DNA of 24,044 nt. Origin: JAKIWV01 sp049800095 (GTDB taxonomy: Archaea > Thermoplasmatota > Thermoplasmata > Lutacidiplasmatales > UBA184). Position numbers and translations under genes: made by a program. The stretch spans positions 1 to 24,044 of the forward strand of contig JBARJD010000019.1 of NCBI GenBank assembly GCA_049800095.1, in the 5' to 3' direction. A model generated the notes under the pieces. It saw only the letters and a program-made list of their open reading frames with translations, searched no databases and was not told where the DNA came from. This document shows, piece by piece, positions 7,164-13,961 of this stretch (its first letter is position 1; each line of letters starts with the position of its first letter).

Positions 7164-8462
7164 TTACCCGGGGGTGGGAGCAGATGGTCGTGCTGTTGAG
7201 CCCCGCGGCATCGGGTACCTCAGGATCGCCGCCACCCCACCGAACGCCTTAGAGAGCATCTCTCCTTCCTCGCTTTCCGCGGAAACGAGCCGGACCGACG
7301 CGTTCGAGTCGGCGGCCTTTCGGAACAGCTGCTCCACGTAGTCTTCCTCGGAAACGATCTCGGGCGGGGAACCGCCGCATTTGGGACAGGGGGCGGAGGC
7401 AACCTTCTCCACCTCCGCGTCGGGTAACGTCCGCGTGAACTCGTTGCCGCACGAACTGCACTTGAAATGCACCCGCTTCTTCCGAAGACCCTCGGAAACG
7501 AGGAGAATGTCAACCGCGCCGGCGTCCAGCGCCCCGAGCACCTCGGCCTCTCCGTACGCGGCCAAGCCGGCTTCGGACTTCCGAACCTCGTTCAGGAAGC
7601 GTTGCACTAGGCGCTTCTCATCGTGGATCTCGAGGCCGTGGAGGGTTTGCGTGGCCTTCTCCACGAGCTCCTTGAGGCCGTACTCATCGGTGTATCCTGT
7701 GTCGAACAGCGGCTGCACCACCTTCTGCTGGATCTCGTAGTGGAGGAAGCCCTCCTTCACGAAGAAATCCTTCGTGGCGCCCGGCCCGCCGACCAGGACT
7801 CCCTTGAGCGAATCCTTCTTCGGGAGGAAAAGTTCGTTCGCGATCTCCCCCACCCGGACGAAGAAGTCGTGCGCCGCGTGTTCGATCAGTCTTTCGAAGC
7901 GGTGCTGGGACTGGCCGCCACGACCGTGCTTGGAAGGAACCTGAGACTGCTTGTTCCTGAGCGCCTCGACTCGCTTGCCCCGGAGGAATCCGAGCGTCAC
8001 CTCGGCTCGGTCGATCACGATGAGACCCCACAGCTCGGGTTCGTGGATCATGTCGACGAGAGGGTCCAGGAAGAACGTCGAATCGCAGCGGTAGAGGTAC
8101 GTGTTCAGCGGCTCGGGGGGCTCGACGATGAACGTCACCGGCACCGATTTGTCGGCCCCGACGGCCTTGCTGCCCACGAAGAAGGCGACGCCGTTCTTCG
8201 GTGGCTCCTTGAACTGACGCACCCGTCCCATGAGCGACTCGATCGCCCACATGACGTTCTTCCGAGTTGTACGGCTCTTGATGTTCGAACTCTGGGCGTA
8301 TTCATTCCGCAGGTACGCCATCACGTCGGAGAGCTGTTTCGCCGGGGGTACGTAGAGCGAGATGAGCTCCGTCGCGCGCCCGCGGGCCGAGGCGATCTCG
8401 TCGAGCTTTCGCTTAAAGGTGTACCGGGCCAACTGCGTATCTGGTTCCGCCGCGGCCGTCAT
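7164..8462 (-). CDS. prf1: Peptide chain release factor aRF1
   Basis: A 432-residue class I translation release factor that reads all three stop codons in the ribosomal A site and triggers peptide release. Domain 1 carries the NIKS motif (residues 60-63) and YRCDSTF (124-130), the YxCxxxF stop-recognition motif. Domain 2 carries GRGGQSQHRFERL with the catalytic GGQ (182-184). Domain 3 includes a zinc-ribbon-like CSSCG...CPKCG pair found in many archaeal aRF1 proteins. Length and motif order match the family. The C-terminal tail is Pro/Ser/Thr-rich. ATG 8462 is 54 nt from the thioredoxin stop with no clear TATA between, so the two genes are probably cotranscribed. Confidence 0.97.
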   Translation of the reverse strand: MTAAAEPDTQLARYTFKRKLDEIASARGRATELISLYVPPAKQLSDVMAYLRNEYAQSSNIKSRTTRKNVMWAIESLMGRVRQFKEPPKNGVAFFVGSKAVGADKSVPVTFIVEPPEPLNTYLYRCDSTFFLDPLVDMIHEPELWGLIVIDRAEVTLGFLRGKRVEALRNKQSQVPSKHGRGGQSQHRFERLIEHAAHDFFVRVGEIANELFLPKKDSLKGVLVGGPGATKDFFVKEGFLHYEIQQKVVQPLFDTGYTDEYGLKELVEKATQTLHGLEIHDEKRLVQRFLNEVRKSEAGLAAYGEAEVLGALDAGAVDILLVSEGLRKKRVHFKCSSCGNEFTRTLPDAEVEKVASAPCPKCGGSPPEIVSEEDYVEQLFRKAADSNASVRLVSAESEEGEMLSKAFGGVAAILRYPMPRGSTARPSAPTPG

Positions 8463-8516
8463 TCAGGCCCCTGCGGCGGTGGTCGACGGGTAAGCGCCCG
8501 TCCCGGCGCGGTGCAG

Positions 8517-8834
8517 TCAGAGCAGCTGCTGCACGTGCTCGGAGATCGTGTCTTCGGGATACGCACCGACGATCCGATCCACGAGCTTGCCCTGTTTGTA
8601 GAACAAGATCGTCGGGATGCTCATGATGCCCAGCGCGCCGGCCTTGTCGGAGTTGTCGTCGGAGTTGAGCTTTCCGAACGCAACCTTCCCGTTGTACTTC
8701 TCCGACAAGCGGTCGACGATCGGAGAGACCATCCGGCACGGTCCGCACCACGGGGCCCAAATGTCGATGACGGCCGCGGCGTTCTGCTCCGTGAACTTGT
8801 CAAAGCTGGCGCTGTCGAGTGTGGAGACTGACAT
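8517..8834 (-). CDS. trxA: Thioredoxin
   Basis: A 105-residue cytosolic thioredoxin that reduces protein disulfides. Seen directly: the WCGPC active site (C30, C33) in DIWAPWCGPCRM, the cis-Pro in SIPTILF (P74), KQGKLVDRIVG and the terminal helix. It has the normal single-domain length. ATG 8834 is preceded by GGGAGG at 8844-8849 with 9-nt spacing, and a TTTAAA TATA box lies at 8878-8883. A longer in-frame reading to 9110 crosses the promoter and the divergent gene and is rejected. It probably leads an operon with aRF1. Confidence 0.95.
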   Translation of the reverse strand: MSVSTLDSASFDKFTEQNAAAVIDIWAPWCGPCRMVSPIVDRLSEKYNGKVAFGKLNSDDNSDKAGALGIMSIPTILFYKQGKLVDRIVGAYPEDTISEHVQQLL

Positions 8835-8877
8835 GCTTCGATTCCTCCCGTACGGTATCGCGACGAACATCGCCGCC

Positions 8878-8883
8878 TTTAAA
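8878..8883 (-). promoter_or_regulatory. TATA box of the thioredoxin gene
   Basis: TTTAAA lies 44 nt before the thioredoxin ATG, leaving room for a short leader that contains the GGGAGG ribosome site. A TTACGTCA octamer (minus strand, 8899-8906) is 15 nt upstream of it, a position suited to an activator or repressor. Confidence 0.55.
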
Positions 8884-8970
8884 CCATTACCGTGGAAGTG
8901 ACGTAACTCAGAATGTGGCGTCGTCGCGCCGCCGCCTCGCGGTGACGTGTTTTCGGTGTCTTCCGGTTGG

Positions 8971-8976
8971 ATAAAG
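8971..8976 (+). promoter_or_regulatory. TATA box of the methyltransferase-like gene
   Basis: GGATAAAG lies about 28 nt before ATG 9001, predicting a leaderless transcript and supporting that start over the in-frame ATGs at 9040 and 9109. Confidence 0.5.
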
Positions 8977-9000
8977 TAGGGGTATCGCTTTCCCCGGTCG

Positions 9001-9804
9001 ATGGACCCAGGGGCCTCTCCATCGTCTGTCCCGATATCGATGGAGCGGTCTTCGATCACCCTTCCGCCGACCTTGCGTAGCCGACCTCCCGTACTGCTCC
9101 GGTCCGCCATGCGGCGCGTGATTCGTCAGCGCATGGTGCGGTTCCGGCAGGCGTCGATCGACCGTTTGGGAGTTCTGACCGGGCGGCCCGGCTTGGAGAT
9201 CCGAGGTTTCCGCCGCGAGCTCGTCGGCAGCGCACTCCCCGACGTGCTCATCAACCGCGGCGCGGCGCTCCCCTTCACTCAGGAGTTTCCGCAGGCTGTT
9301 CTGCTCTACCTGCTCGTTCGGAGCCATCGCCCCCAGCGGGTGATCGAAACCGGCGTCCGGCCGGGGTACACGACCGCGTGGATTCTGGCGGCACTCGAAG
9401 CGAACGGAGAAGGGTCGCTGCACTCGCTCGGACCCGGTCCCACCGGGCACCGAAACCAGGCCGTACGGGACGTCACGGTCGGCCAGTTTGTCCCGCCGGC
9501 CCTCCGCAGTCGCTGGACCCTCGTCCTCGGTAACACCGAGGACAACCTCCGAGAACTTCTGGCGGAGCAGCGGCCCGTCGACCTGTTTCTCTACGACAAC
9601 GGGCTCGACGCGGACCGCGCGCGGTTCGAGCTCCATTCGGCGTGGGCCGCTCTCTCGCCCCGAGGCATTCTACTGGCCCACCACGTCGATGCCAACCCCG
9701 CGTGGTCGGACTTCTGCCACGCGCAAGGAGTGAGAGAGCAGATCCTCGACCCCGGGCCACCCCGACTCGGTGCGGTCGGTATGCGCCTTGGCCCCGGGGC
9801 CTGA
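9001..9804 (+). CDS. Class I SAM methyltransferase-like protein
   Basis: A 267-residue protein resembling the Methyltransf_24/O-methyltransferase type. PQRVIETGVRPGYTTAWILAAL (about 112-132) matches motif I of that group (VxExGxxxGYST), LFLYDNGLD (about 194-202) occupies the position of the usual DxxH strand, and GILLAHHVD (about 224-232) matches the later strand. The motif I acidic residue is present, but the loop reads RPGY and the second strand lacks its His, so the substrate and even catalysis are uncertain. Residues 1-60 are a basic, Arg-rich leader without known domain. It ends 18 nt from the convergent moaB. Confidence 0.75.
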   Translation: MDPGASPSSVPISMERSSITLPPTLRSRPPVLLRSAMRRVIRQRMVRFRQASIDRLGVLTGRPGLEIRGFRRELVGSALPDVLINRGAALPFTQEFPQAVLLYLLVRSHRPQRVIETGVRPGYTTAWILAALEANGEGSLHSLGPGPTGHRNQAVRDVTVGQFVPPALRSRWTLVLGNTEDNLRELLAEQRPVDLFLYDNGLDADRARFELHSAWAALSPRGILLAHHVDANPAWSDFCHAQGVREQILDPGPPRLGAVGMRLGPGA

Positions 9805-9822
9805 TCTCCCGGCGCCGGGTCG

Positions 9823-10341
9823 TCAGCGCTCGAGCTCTTCGACCAGGTGCTGGACCGCCGGGAGGATGAGCTTCTCGAGTGCCGTTCGTACGGCGCGCTC
9901 CGAGCCGGGCAGGGCGAAGACGGGTTTGTCGCGGACGAGGAAGAGAGCGGCCCGGCTCAGCATCGCGAGGGGTCCCACCTCTTGGTAGCTCAGGCTACGA
10001 TAGAGGTCCCCGAACCCGTCGAGCCGTCGGCCCCCCATCGCTTCGAGGGCGGTGACCGTCAGGTCCCGCGAACTCACTCCCGTGCCCCCGACGGTCACGG
10101 CCGCTTCGACCGGAATCTCCTTGAGGATTGGGTCGAGCTTGTCCCGCACATCGGCGACACTGTTCGCCACCAGGTCGTAGTGGAGGACCTTGTGGCCAGC
10201 TTGGCTCAGCAGGTCGCGCGCCAGGTGACCCGAGGGGTCGTCCTCGGCGGTATGCGTGTCGGATACGCTGAGCACGATGAACCCGATGGAACGATCCCCC
10301 CCGACGTGATGTCGTCCCGCGCTCGTCGCAGCTTCCGTCAT
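9823..10341 (-). CDS. moaB: Molybdopterin adenylyltransferase-like MoaB
   Basis: A 172-residue MoaB/MogA-family protein that in archaea adenylylates molybdopterin before Mo or W insertion. Motifs: IGFIVLSVSDTHT at the start of the Rossmann-like domain, TVGGTGVSSRDLTVTALE (83-100) for nucleotide and pterin binding, and FALPGSERAVRTALEKLILP at the C-terminus. ATG 10341 overlaps the moaC stop as ATGA, so translation is coupled. Reading further upstream would run through moaC. It is the last gene of the RFC, moaC, moaB operon. Confidence 0.95.
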   Translation of the reverse strand: MTEAATSAGRHHVGGDRSIGFIVLSVSDTHTAEDDPSGHLARDLLSQAGHKVLHYDLVANSVADVRDKLDPILKEIPVEAAVTVGGTGVSSRDLTVTALEAMGGRRLDGFGDLYRSLSYQEVGPLAMLSRAALFLVRDKPVFALPGSERAVRTALEKLILPAVQHLVEELER

Positions 10342-10793
10342 CGTTTGCCCCTCGCCATCGCCCGTTTCTCCCGGGCGACGACACGGACCGGGCCGAGTCG
10401 AGTCTCCGGGTAACTGCCGCCGCGAGTTTTCTCCAGGTACTTGACCATGTCCCACACCGTAAGAAGGGCCACGGTGGCCCCCACCAGGGCCTCCATCTCG
10501 ACCCCCGTCCTCCAGAGCGCTTCCGCCTCCGCCTCGACGCGGACCCCCGTACGTGTCGAACGGACCTCGACCCGGCTGCCGGTCAAGGGGATCGAGTGGC
10601 AATGGGGAATCAATTCCGGCGTCCGTCGCATCGCCATTAAGCCCGCGAGCTCGGCGGCGGCCAACGGATCGCCCTTCTCCACCCGACCGGACCGGATGGC
10701 GCGCCGGCTCTTCTCCGTGAGACTCAACGCGCCCTCCACCAAAGCCCGACGATAGACGACGGGCTTGAGGTGGACTCGACGCTGCGCCGTCAT
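10338..10793 (-). CDS. moaC: Cyclic pyranopterin monophosphate synthase MoaC
   Basis: A 151-residue MoaC, which converts the MoaA product into cyclic pyranopterin monophosphate in molybdenum cofactor synthesis. Motifs: KGDPLAAAELAGLMAMRRTPELIPHCH (40-66), GVEMEAL (97-103) and TVWDMVKYLEK with the catalytic Asp115 and Lys118 equivalents. Ser replaces Pro in the common CHPIPLT segment (CHSIPLT). ATG 10793 begins 4 nt after the RFC stop codon and moaB overlaps its end by 4 nt. Confidence 0.96.
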   Translation of the reverse strand: MTAQRRVHLKPVVYRRALVEGALSLTEKSRRAIRSGRVEKGDPLAAAELAGLMAMRRTPELIPHCHSIPLTGSRVEVRSTRTGVRVEAEAEALWRTGVEMEALVGATVALLTVWDMVKYLEKTRGGSYPETRLGPVRVVAREKRAMARGKR

Positions 10794-10797
10794 CCGG

Positions 10798-11778
10798 TCA
10801 CCGAGTTCCCGGCTTCAGGGTGGCGATCCGAGCGAGCACGGACTCGAGTTGGATCCGGTCCGACGCGCCCTGAGCGAGCCGGAAATCGACTTCGGCCAGG
10901 TACTGGATGAGTTGGATCTTCTCGGTGGGAGGCACGGGGGGTCCTGGATCTCCCACCACGTAACTGTGCAACGACCGGAGGATGTCCTCGCCGCTGGCTC
11001 CCCGTTCCACGAACAGCCGAAACAACTGTTCCCGCGCGGAGAGGAAGTCGCCTTGGAGCGCGGTGCCGAATATCGCTTCCACCTCGTCGCGCAAGGGTGC
11101 GGTGATCACATCGCGGATGGCCGCGAGGTCGACCCGATCCCGGTACGTCGCGGCCAACTGGAGAAGGTTGATCGCGCGACGCAGGTCGCCGTCGCTGGCC
11201 TCGATGATCGCCCGGTACGCATCGGCTGAAACCTCTCGCTTTTCGGCAGCGGCGATCCGCTTCAACTGGTCGTGGATCTGGTCTGGTGAATAGATACGGA
11301 ACCGAAAGACCGCGCACCGAGATTGGATCGGATCGATGATTCGCGACGAGTAGTTGCAGGAAAGGACGAACCGGCACGCGGCGGAGTATCGTTCCATGAG
11401 GCGCCGAAGCGAGCCCTGTGCCTCCGCGGTCAGGTTGTCCGCTTCGTCGAGGAAGAGGATCTTGAAACCGCCCCCCATCGGGGCGCTCCGAGCGTAGTTC
11501 TTGATCGTCGTGCGCACCGTGTCGATGCCGCGCTCGTCGGAGGCGTTCAACTCCAAGAAGTTCTGCCGCCACTCCTCCCCGAAGAGGTCGCGTGCCAACG
11601 CGATGGCCGCCGTGGTCTTCCCCGTTCCGGGGGGGCCGGCGAACAGTAGATGCGGCATCGACCGTTTCTCCGCATACGCCCGAAGAACCGGGATGATGGA
11701 GTCTTGGCCGACCATATCGGTCAGGCTCCGGGGTCGATACTTCTCGACCCAGACCGTGTCTCGTTCCTCTACCGGCAT
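10798..11778 (-). CDS. rfcS: Replication factor C small subunit
   Basis: A 326-residue AAA+ clamp-loader subunit that helps load PCNA on primer-template DNA. Seen directly: VEKYRPRSLTDMVGQ (RFC box II), Walker A GPPGTGKTT (48-56), NASDERGID, Walker B LFLDEAD (108-114), and the SRC arginine-finger motif (153-155, QSRCAVFRF). The C-terminal collar helices follow. Length matches RFC-S rather than the large subunit. ATG 11778 (MPVEERDTVWVEKYRP) is chosen over the in-frame TTG at 11805, which adds nothing family-like. It leads an operon with two molybdopterin genes, with 4 nt before moaC. Confidence 0.96.
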   Translation of the reverse strand: MPVEERDTVWVEKYRPRSLTDMVGQDSIIPVLRAYAEKRSMPHLLFAGPPGTGKTTAAIALARDLFGEEWRQNFLELNASDERGIDTVRTTIKNYARSAPMGGGFKILFLDEADNLTAEAQGSLRRLMERYSAACRFVLSCNYSSRIIDPIQSRCAVFRFRIYSPDQIHDQLKRIAAAEKREVSADAYRAIIEASDGDLRRAINLLQLAATYRDRVDLAAIRDVITAPLRDEVEAIFGTALQGDFLSAREQLFRLFVERGASGEDILRSLHSYVVGDPGPPVPPTEKIQLIQYLAEVDFRLAQGASDRIQLESVLARIATLKPGTR

Positions 11779-11849
11779 CGGAGCAATCGGAACCGGACCG
11801 AACAACGCACTTAGGGTTTGTTGGCGATTGACATCGCGTTAGATACAGG

Positions 11850-11856
11850 ATATATC
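11850..11856 (+). promoter_or_regulatory. TATA box of the SppA-like gene
   Basis: GGATATATC lies about 35-40 nt before ATG 11890, placing initiation roughly 14 nt before that start. This argues against the in-frame TTG at 11818, which would lie upstream of the promoter. Confidence 0.5.
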
Positions 11857-11889
11857 GCCGGCTGGCCTCGGCCGGCTCTGGTTCACACC

Positions 11890-12675
11890 ATGCGTCCGCT
11901 CCTGGCCCACCTGCAGTTCCGGGGAACGATCCGAGAACGGTCGGTCGAGCCCTACGTCCGAATATTGAAAGCTCTCCAAGCGAAGCGCCGCGTACGGGGC
12001 GTCCTCCTGGACATCTCGAGCGGAGGCGGCGCCGACATTCCATCCCAGGATTTCTACATGGCTGTAAAGCGCCTCAACGCCGCAAAGCCGGTCGTCGCGT
12101 CGATCGGCTCCGTGGGGGCTTCCGGCGCCTACATGGCCGCCCTGGGCGCGCGCAAGATCTACGCGTACCCCGAATCGATCGTGGGGTCGATCGGAGTGGT
12201 GTACCCCCACATCGCCGTCCGGGAATTGCTGGAGAAGGTCGGTATCCATCTCGAGATGTTGCACGAGGGACGACACAAGGACGCCTACCAGGGGGTCCGC
12301 GACCTGACCGACGAGGAACGCACGAAGTTGCAGGCGGTCATTTCCGACAGCTATCGTGGCTTCGTAGAAACGGTGGCTCGGGAGCGACACCGCTCTGTGG
12401 AGCAGATTCTGCCCCTCGCCACGGGAGAATTCTGGTCGGGCCGGAAGGCCCTCGAGCTCGGATTGATCGATGCCCTCGGAGACCGCGACGCGGCGCTCCA
12501 GGACCTGGCCCAAGGCACCGGCGTTCCGGTCGGGCGCACCGTCCGGGTGGCACCCCCACGACCGTTCATGGAACGGTTCGTGTCGGGTGGCATGAGTTTC
12601 ATCGGAAGCGGCTTGCGCGATGGCGTCCGTGACGCGGTAGAAGATCTCGCCTTCGACTCGCTGTTCGGTCGGTAG
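11890..12675 (+). CDS. SppA-like S49 serine peptidase
   Basis: A 261-residue member of the ClpP/crotonase-fold S49 family, which degrades signal peptides or other membrane-linked peptides. The nucleophile is Ser78 in GASGAYMAA and the general base Lys130 in GRHKDAY; their spacing of 52 residues equals that in Bacillus SppA (Ser147/Lys199, from memory). SIVGSIGVV is the classic family strand. Unlike most SppA proteins there is no N-terminal membrane helix, so it may be cytosolic or bound through the amphipathic C-terminal region (FMERFVSGGMSFIGSGLRDG). It lies directly upstream of Sec61-beta, which suits a role around secretion. Confidence 0.9.
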   Translation: MRPLLAHLQFRGTIRERSVEPYVRILKALQAKRRVRGVLLDISSGGGADIPSQDFYMAVKRLNAAKPVVASIGSVGASGAYMAALGARKIYAYPESIVGSIGVVYPHIAVRELLEKVGIHLEMLHEGRHKDAYQGVRDLTDEERTKLQAVISDSYRGFVETVARERHRSVEQILPLATGEFWSGRKALELGLIDALGDRDAALQDLAQGTGVPVGRTVRVAPPRPFMERFVSGGMSFIGSGLRDGVRDAVEDLAFDSLFGR

Positions 12676-12702
12676 GCGACGGCCGCCGCCCTGTCGTCGG
12701 GG

Positions 12703-12709
12703 TTAAATA
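12703..12709 (+). promoter_or_regulatory. TATA box of the Sec61-beta gene
   Basis: GGTTAAATAG ends about 25 nt before ATG 12734, predicting a leaderless or near-leaderless message independent of the SppA-like gene. Confidence 0.6.
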
Positions 12710-12733
12710 GCGGCCTCCGCCGTGCAGGGGTAG

Positions 12734-12898
12734 ATGCCGCCCGAAGGCCGCCAGCGCGCGTTCAGCTCCGCCGCCGGTCTCATCCAGTACTACGACATGG
12801 AGGAGACACGGGCGCTGAAGATCGCCCCGTACTACGTACTGATGCTGGGCATTGGCGCGGCCATCCTCGTCGAAGTGCTCAACTGGAAGTTCTCGTAA
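12734..12898 (+). CDS. secG: Protein translocase subunit Sec61-beta (archaeal SecG)
   Basis: A 54-residue protein, the small third subunit of the SecYE-beta translocon. It has the family layout: a polar N-terminus ending in SSAAGLIQYYDMEE, where archaeal and eukaryotic Sec61-beta proteins share an SSAGLxRYF-type motif, then KIAPYYVLMLGIGAAILVEV as the single tail-anchor helix and a short NWKFS end. A TATA box lies about 28 nt upstream. Its short length makes it easy to miss in automated calls. Confidence 0.93.
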   Translation: MPPEGRQRAFSSAAGLIQYYDMEETRALKIAPYYVLMLGIGAAILVEVLNWKFS

Positions 12899-12922
12899 CG
12901 GGCCGATTCCCCGATCCGGAAC

Positions 12923-13885
12923 TCAACTGGCCGAAGCCCCGGTCGGCCCGAGTCCGGGAAGGAAGCGACCTTCTTCGCGGAGGCCCAGCAGCACCACTTT
13001 CGACTCCGGGGACTCATCGAGGATCCGATACTCAACGCGTGCCGCGAGTCGGCGCGCGAAGGCGCGAACGGCCTCGTGCGCCGGTACATGCGCCCGCGAG
13101 AGCCGCTGGCGCGACTTCCCCATGTAGACATACCCCTTGGGCTCAATAAAATCCGGCCGGGCGACCGAGTCGAGCTCCGCGTACTGATCCTCCCAACCCA
13201 AGTTCCAGCCTTGGACCAGTGTATGCCGTATCACGCGACGAGTCTTCAGGTGCCGGACGATCTGCAGCGACTCTTCAAGGCGCTGCCAGGCGTCTTCGTG
13301 GGCCGGGAGAGTAAGGCGCCGGAACAACGCCTCATTCGGCGCCGTGACCGACACATACAGCTGGGTCGGCAAGGGGTCCAGGTGGCGCAGCGCGTCCGGG
13401 TTCGTGCCGTTTGTGACAAGGAAGGTGGTGATCCCCCGGCTGTGACAGATCTCGAGGAAACGGTTCATCTTCGGATAGAGCGTCGGCTCTCCCGTCAACG
13501 AGATGGCAATGTGACGTGGCTGACGCGCCTCCTCCCATCGGGCCTCGGGCACGTCGCCTTGGCCCTTGAACCCGGAGATCGCGCGTTGCTGGGCCTCCAA
13601 GGAGCGGTCGAGGAGCGTTTCCGGGTCGTCGTACTCCGGCATCGATTCGTCGTTCTCCCAACCCTGGTTTCTCCAACAGAAGCGACAATGGAGGTTGCAG
13701 GAATCGATGGCGGGTGACATCTGGACGCACCGGTGACTCTGTATTCCGTAGAACCGCCCCTTGTAGCAGTCGCGCCCGTTGAGGATTGACTGACGGGTCC
13801 AGTAGCAGGTCTTCACCGCGCTATGCCGACCGACGAGCTGGTACCCCTGATTGGAGAGTTCGGCCGACAGGTCCTGGTCGCCCAT
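12923..13885 (-). CDS. taw1: tRNA 4-demethylwyosine synthase Taw1/TYW1
   Basis: A 320-residue radical SAM enzyme that builds the tricyclic wyosine base from N1-methylguanosine at position 37 of tRNA-Phe using pyruvate. The radical SAM cluster is CNLHCRFC (C63, C67, C70). The second iron-sulfur cluster is supplied by C27, C40 and C53, the same spacing as known archaeal enzymes. ISLTGEPTLYPKMN is the SAM-binding GEP strand, and LVQGWNLGWEDQYAELD and FIEPKGYVYMG are family hallmarks. It lacks the flavodoxin domain of eukaryotic TYW1, as expected. A weak TATA-like TTAAT lies about 30 nt before ATG 13885. Confidence 0.96.
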   Translation of the reverse strand: MGDQDLSAELSNQGYQLVGRHSAVKTCYWTRQSILNGRDCYKGRFYGIQSHRCVQMSPAIDSCNLHCRFCWRNQGWENDESMPEYDDPETLLDRSLEAQQRAISGFKGQGDVPEARWEEARQPRHIAISLTGEPTLYPKMNRFLEICHSRGITTFLVTNGTNPDALRHLDPLPTQLYVSVTAPNEALFRRLTLPAHEDAWQRLEESLQIVRHLKTRRVIRHTLVQGWNLGWEDQYAELDSVARPDFIEPKGYVYMGKSRQRLSRAHVPAHEAVRAFARRLAARVEYRILDESPESKVVLLGLREEGRFLPGLGPTGASAS

Positions 13886-13940
13886 GCGCAGCGAGCGCAG
13901 GACAGCGTCCGCCGATTAACACTTTGGCCGGGCAAGCAAA

Positions 13941-13961
13941 GGGCCGGTTCAGGACCGGCCC
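13941..13961 (-). terminator. 8-bp hairpin enclosing the glmM stop codon
   Basis: GGGCCGGT and ACCGGCCC pair perfectly around a 5-nt loop that contains the TGA of the phosphohexomutase gene. Read on the minus strand, a short CTTTG follows the stem. It may be a 3'-end structure of the mRNA or a weak terminator. Confidence 0.45.

Noticed and set aside
7623..8831. 402-codon + strand open frame opposite aRF1 and thioredoxin
   Set aside because: Both minus-strand genes have unmistakable motifs (NIKS, GGQ, WCGPC); the antisense frame crosses their intergenic gap and matches no family.
1093..8911. Exact 13-nt repeat TGACGTAACTCAG at 1093 and 8899
   Set aside because: Several 13-nt matches are expected by chance in 24 kb, so the length alone means little. 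Only the shared TTACGTCA core with its intergenic bias was kept as a finding.
10790..12043. 417-codon minus-strand frame overlapping rfcS and the SppA-like gene
   Set aside because: It is a shifted frame of rfcS that also runs through the opposite-strand peptidase and has no recognisable domain.
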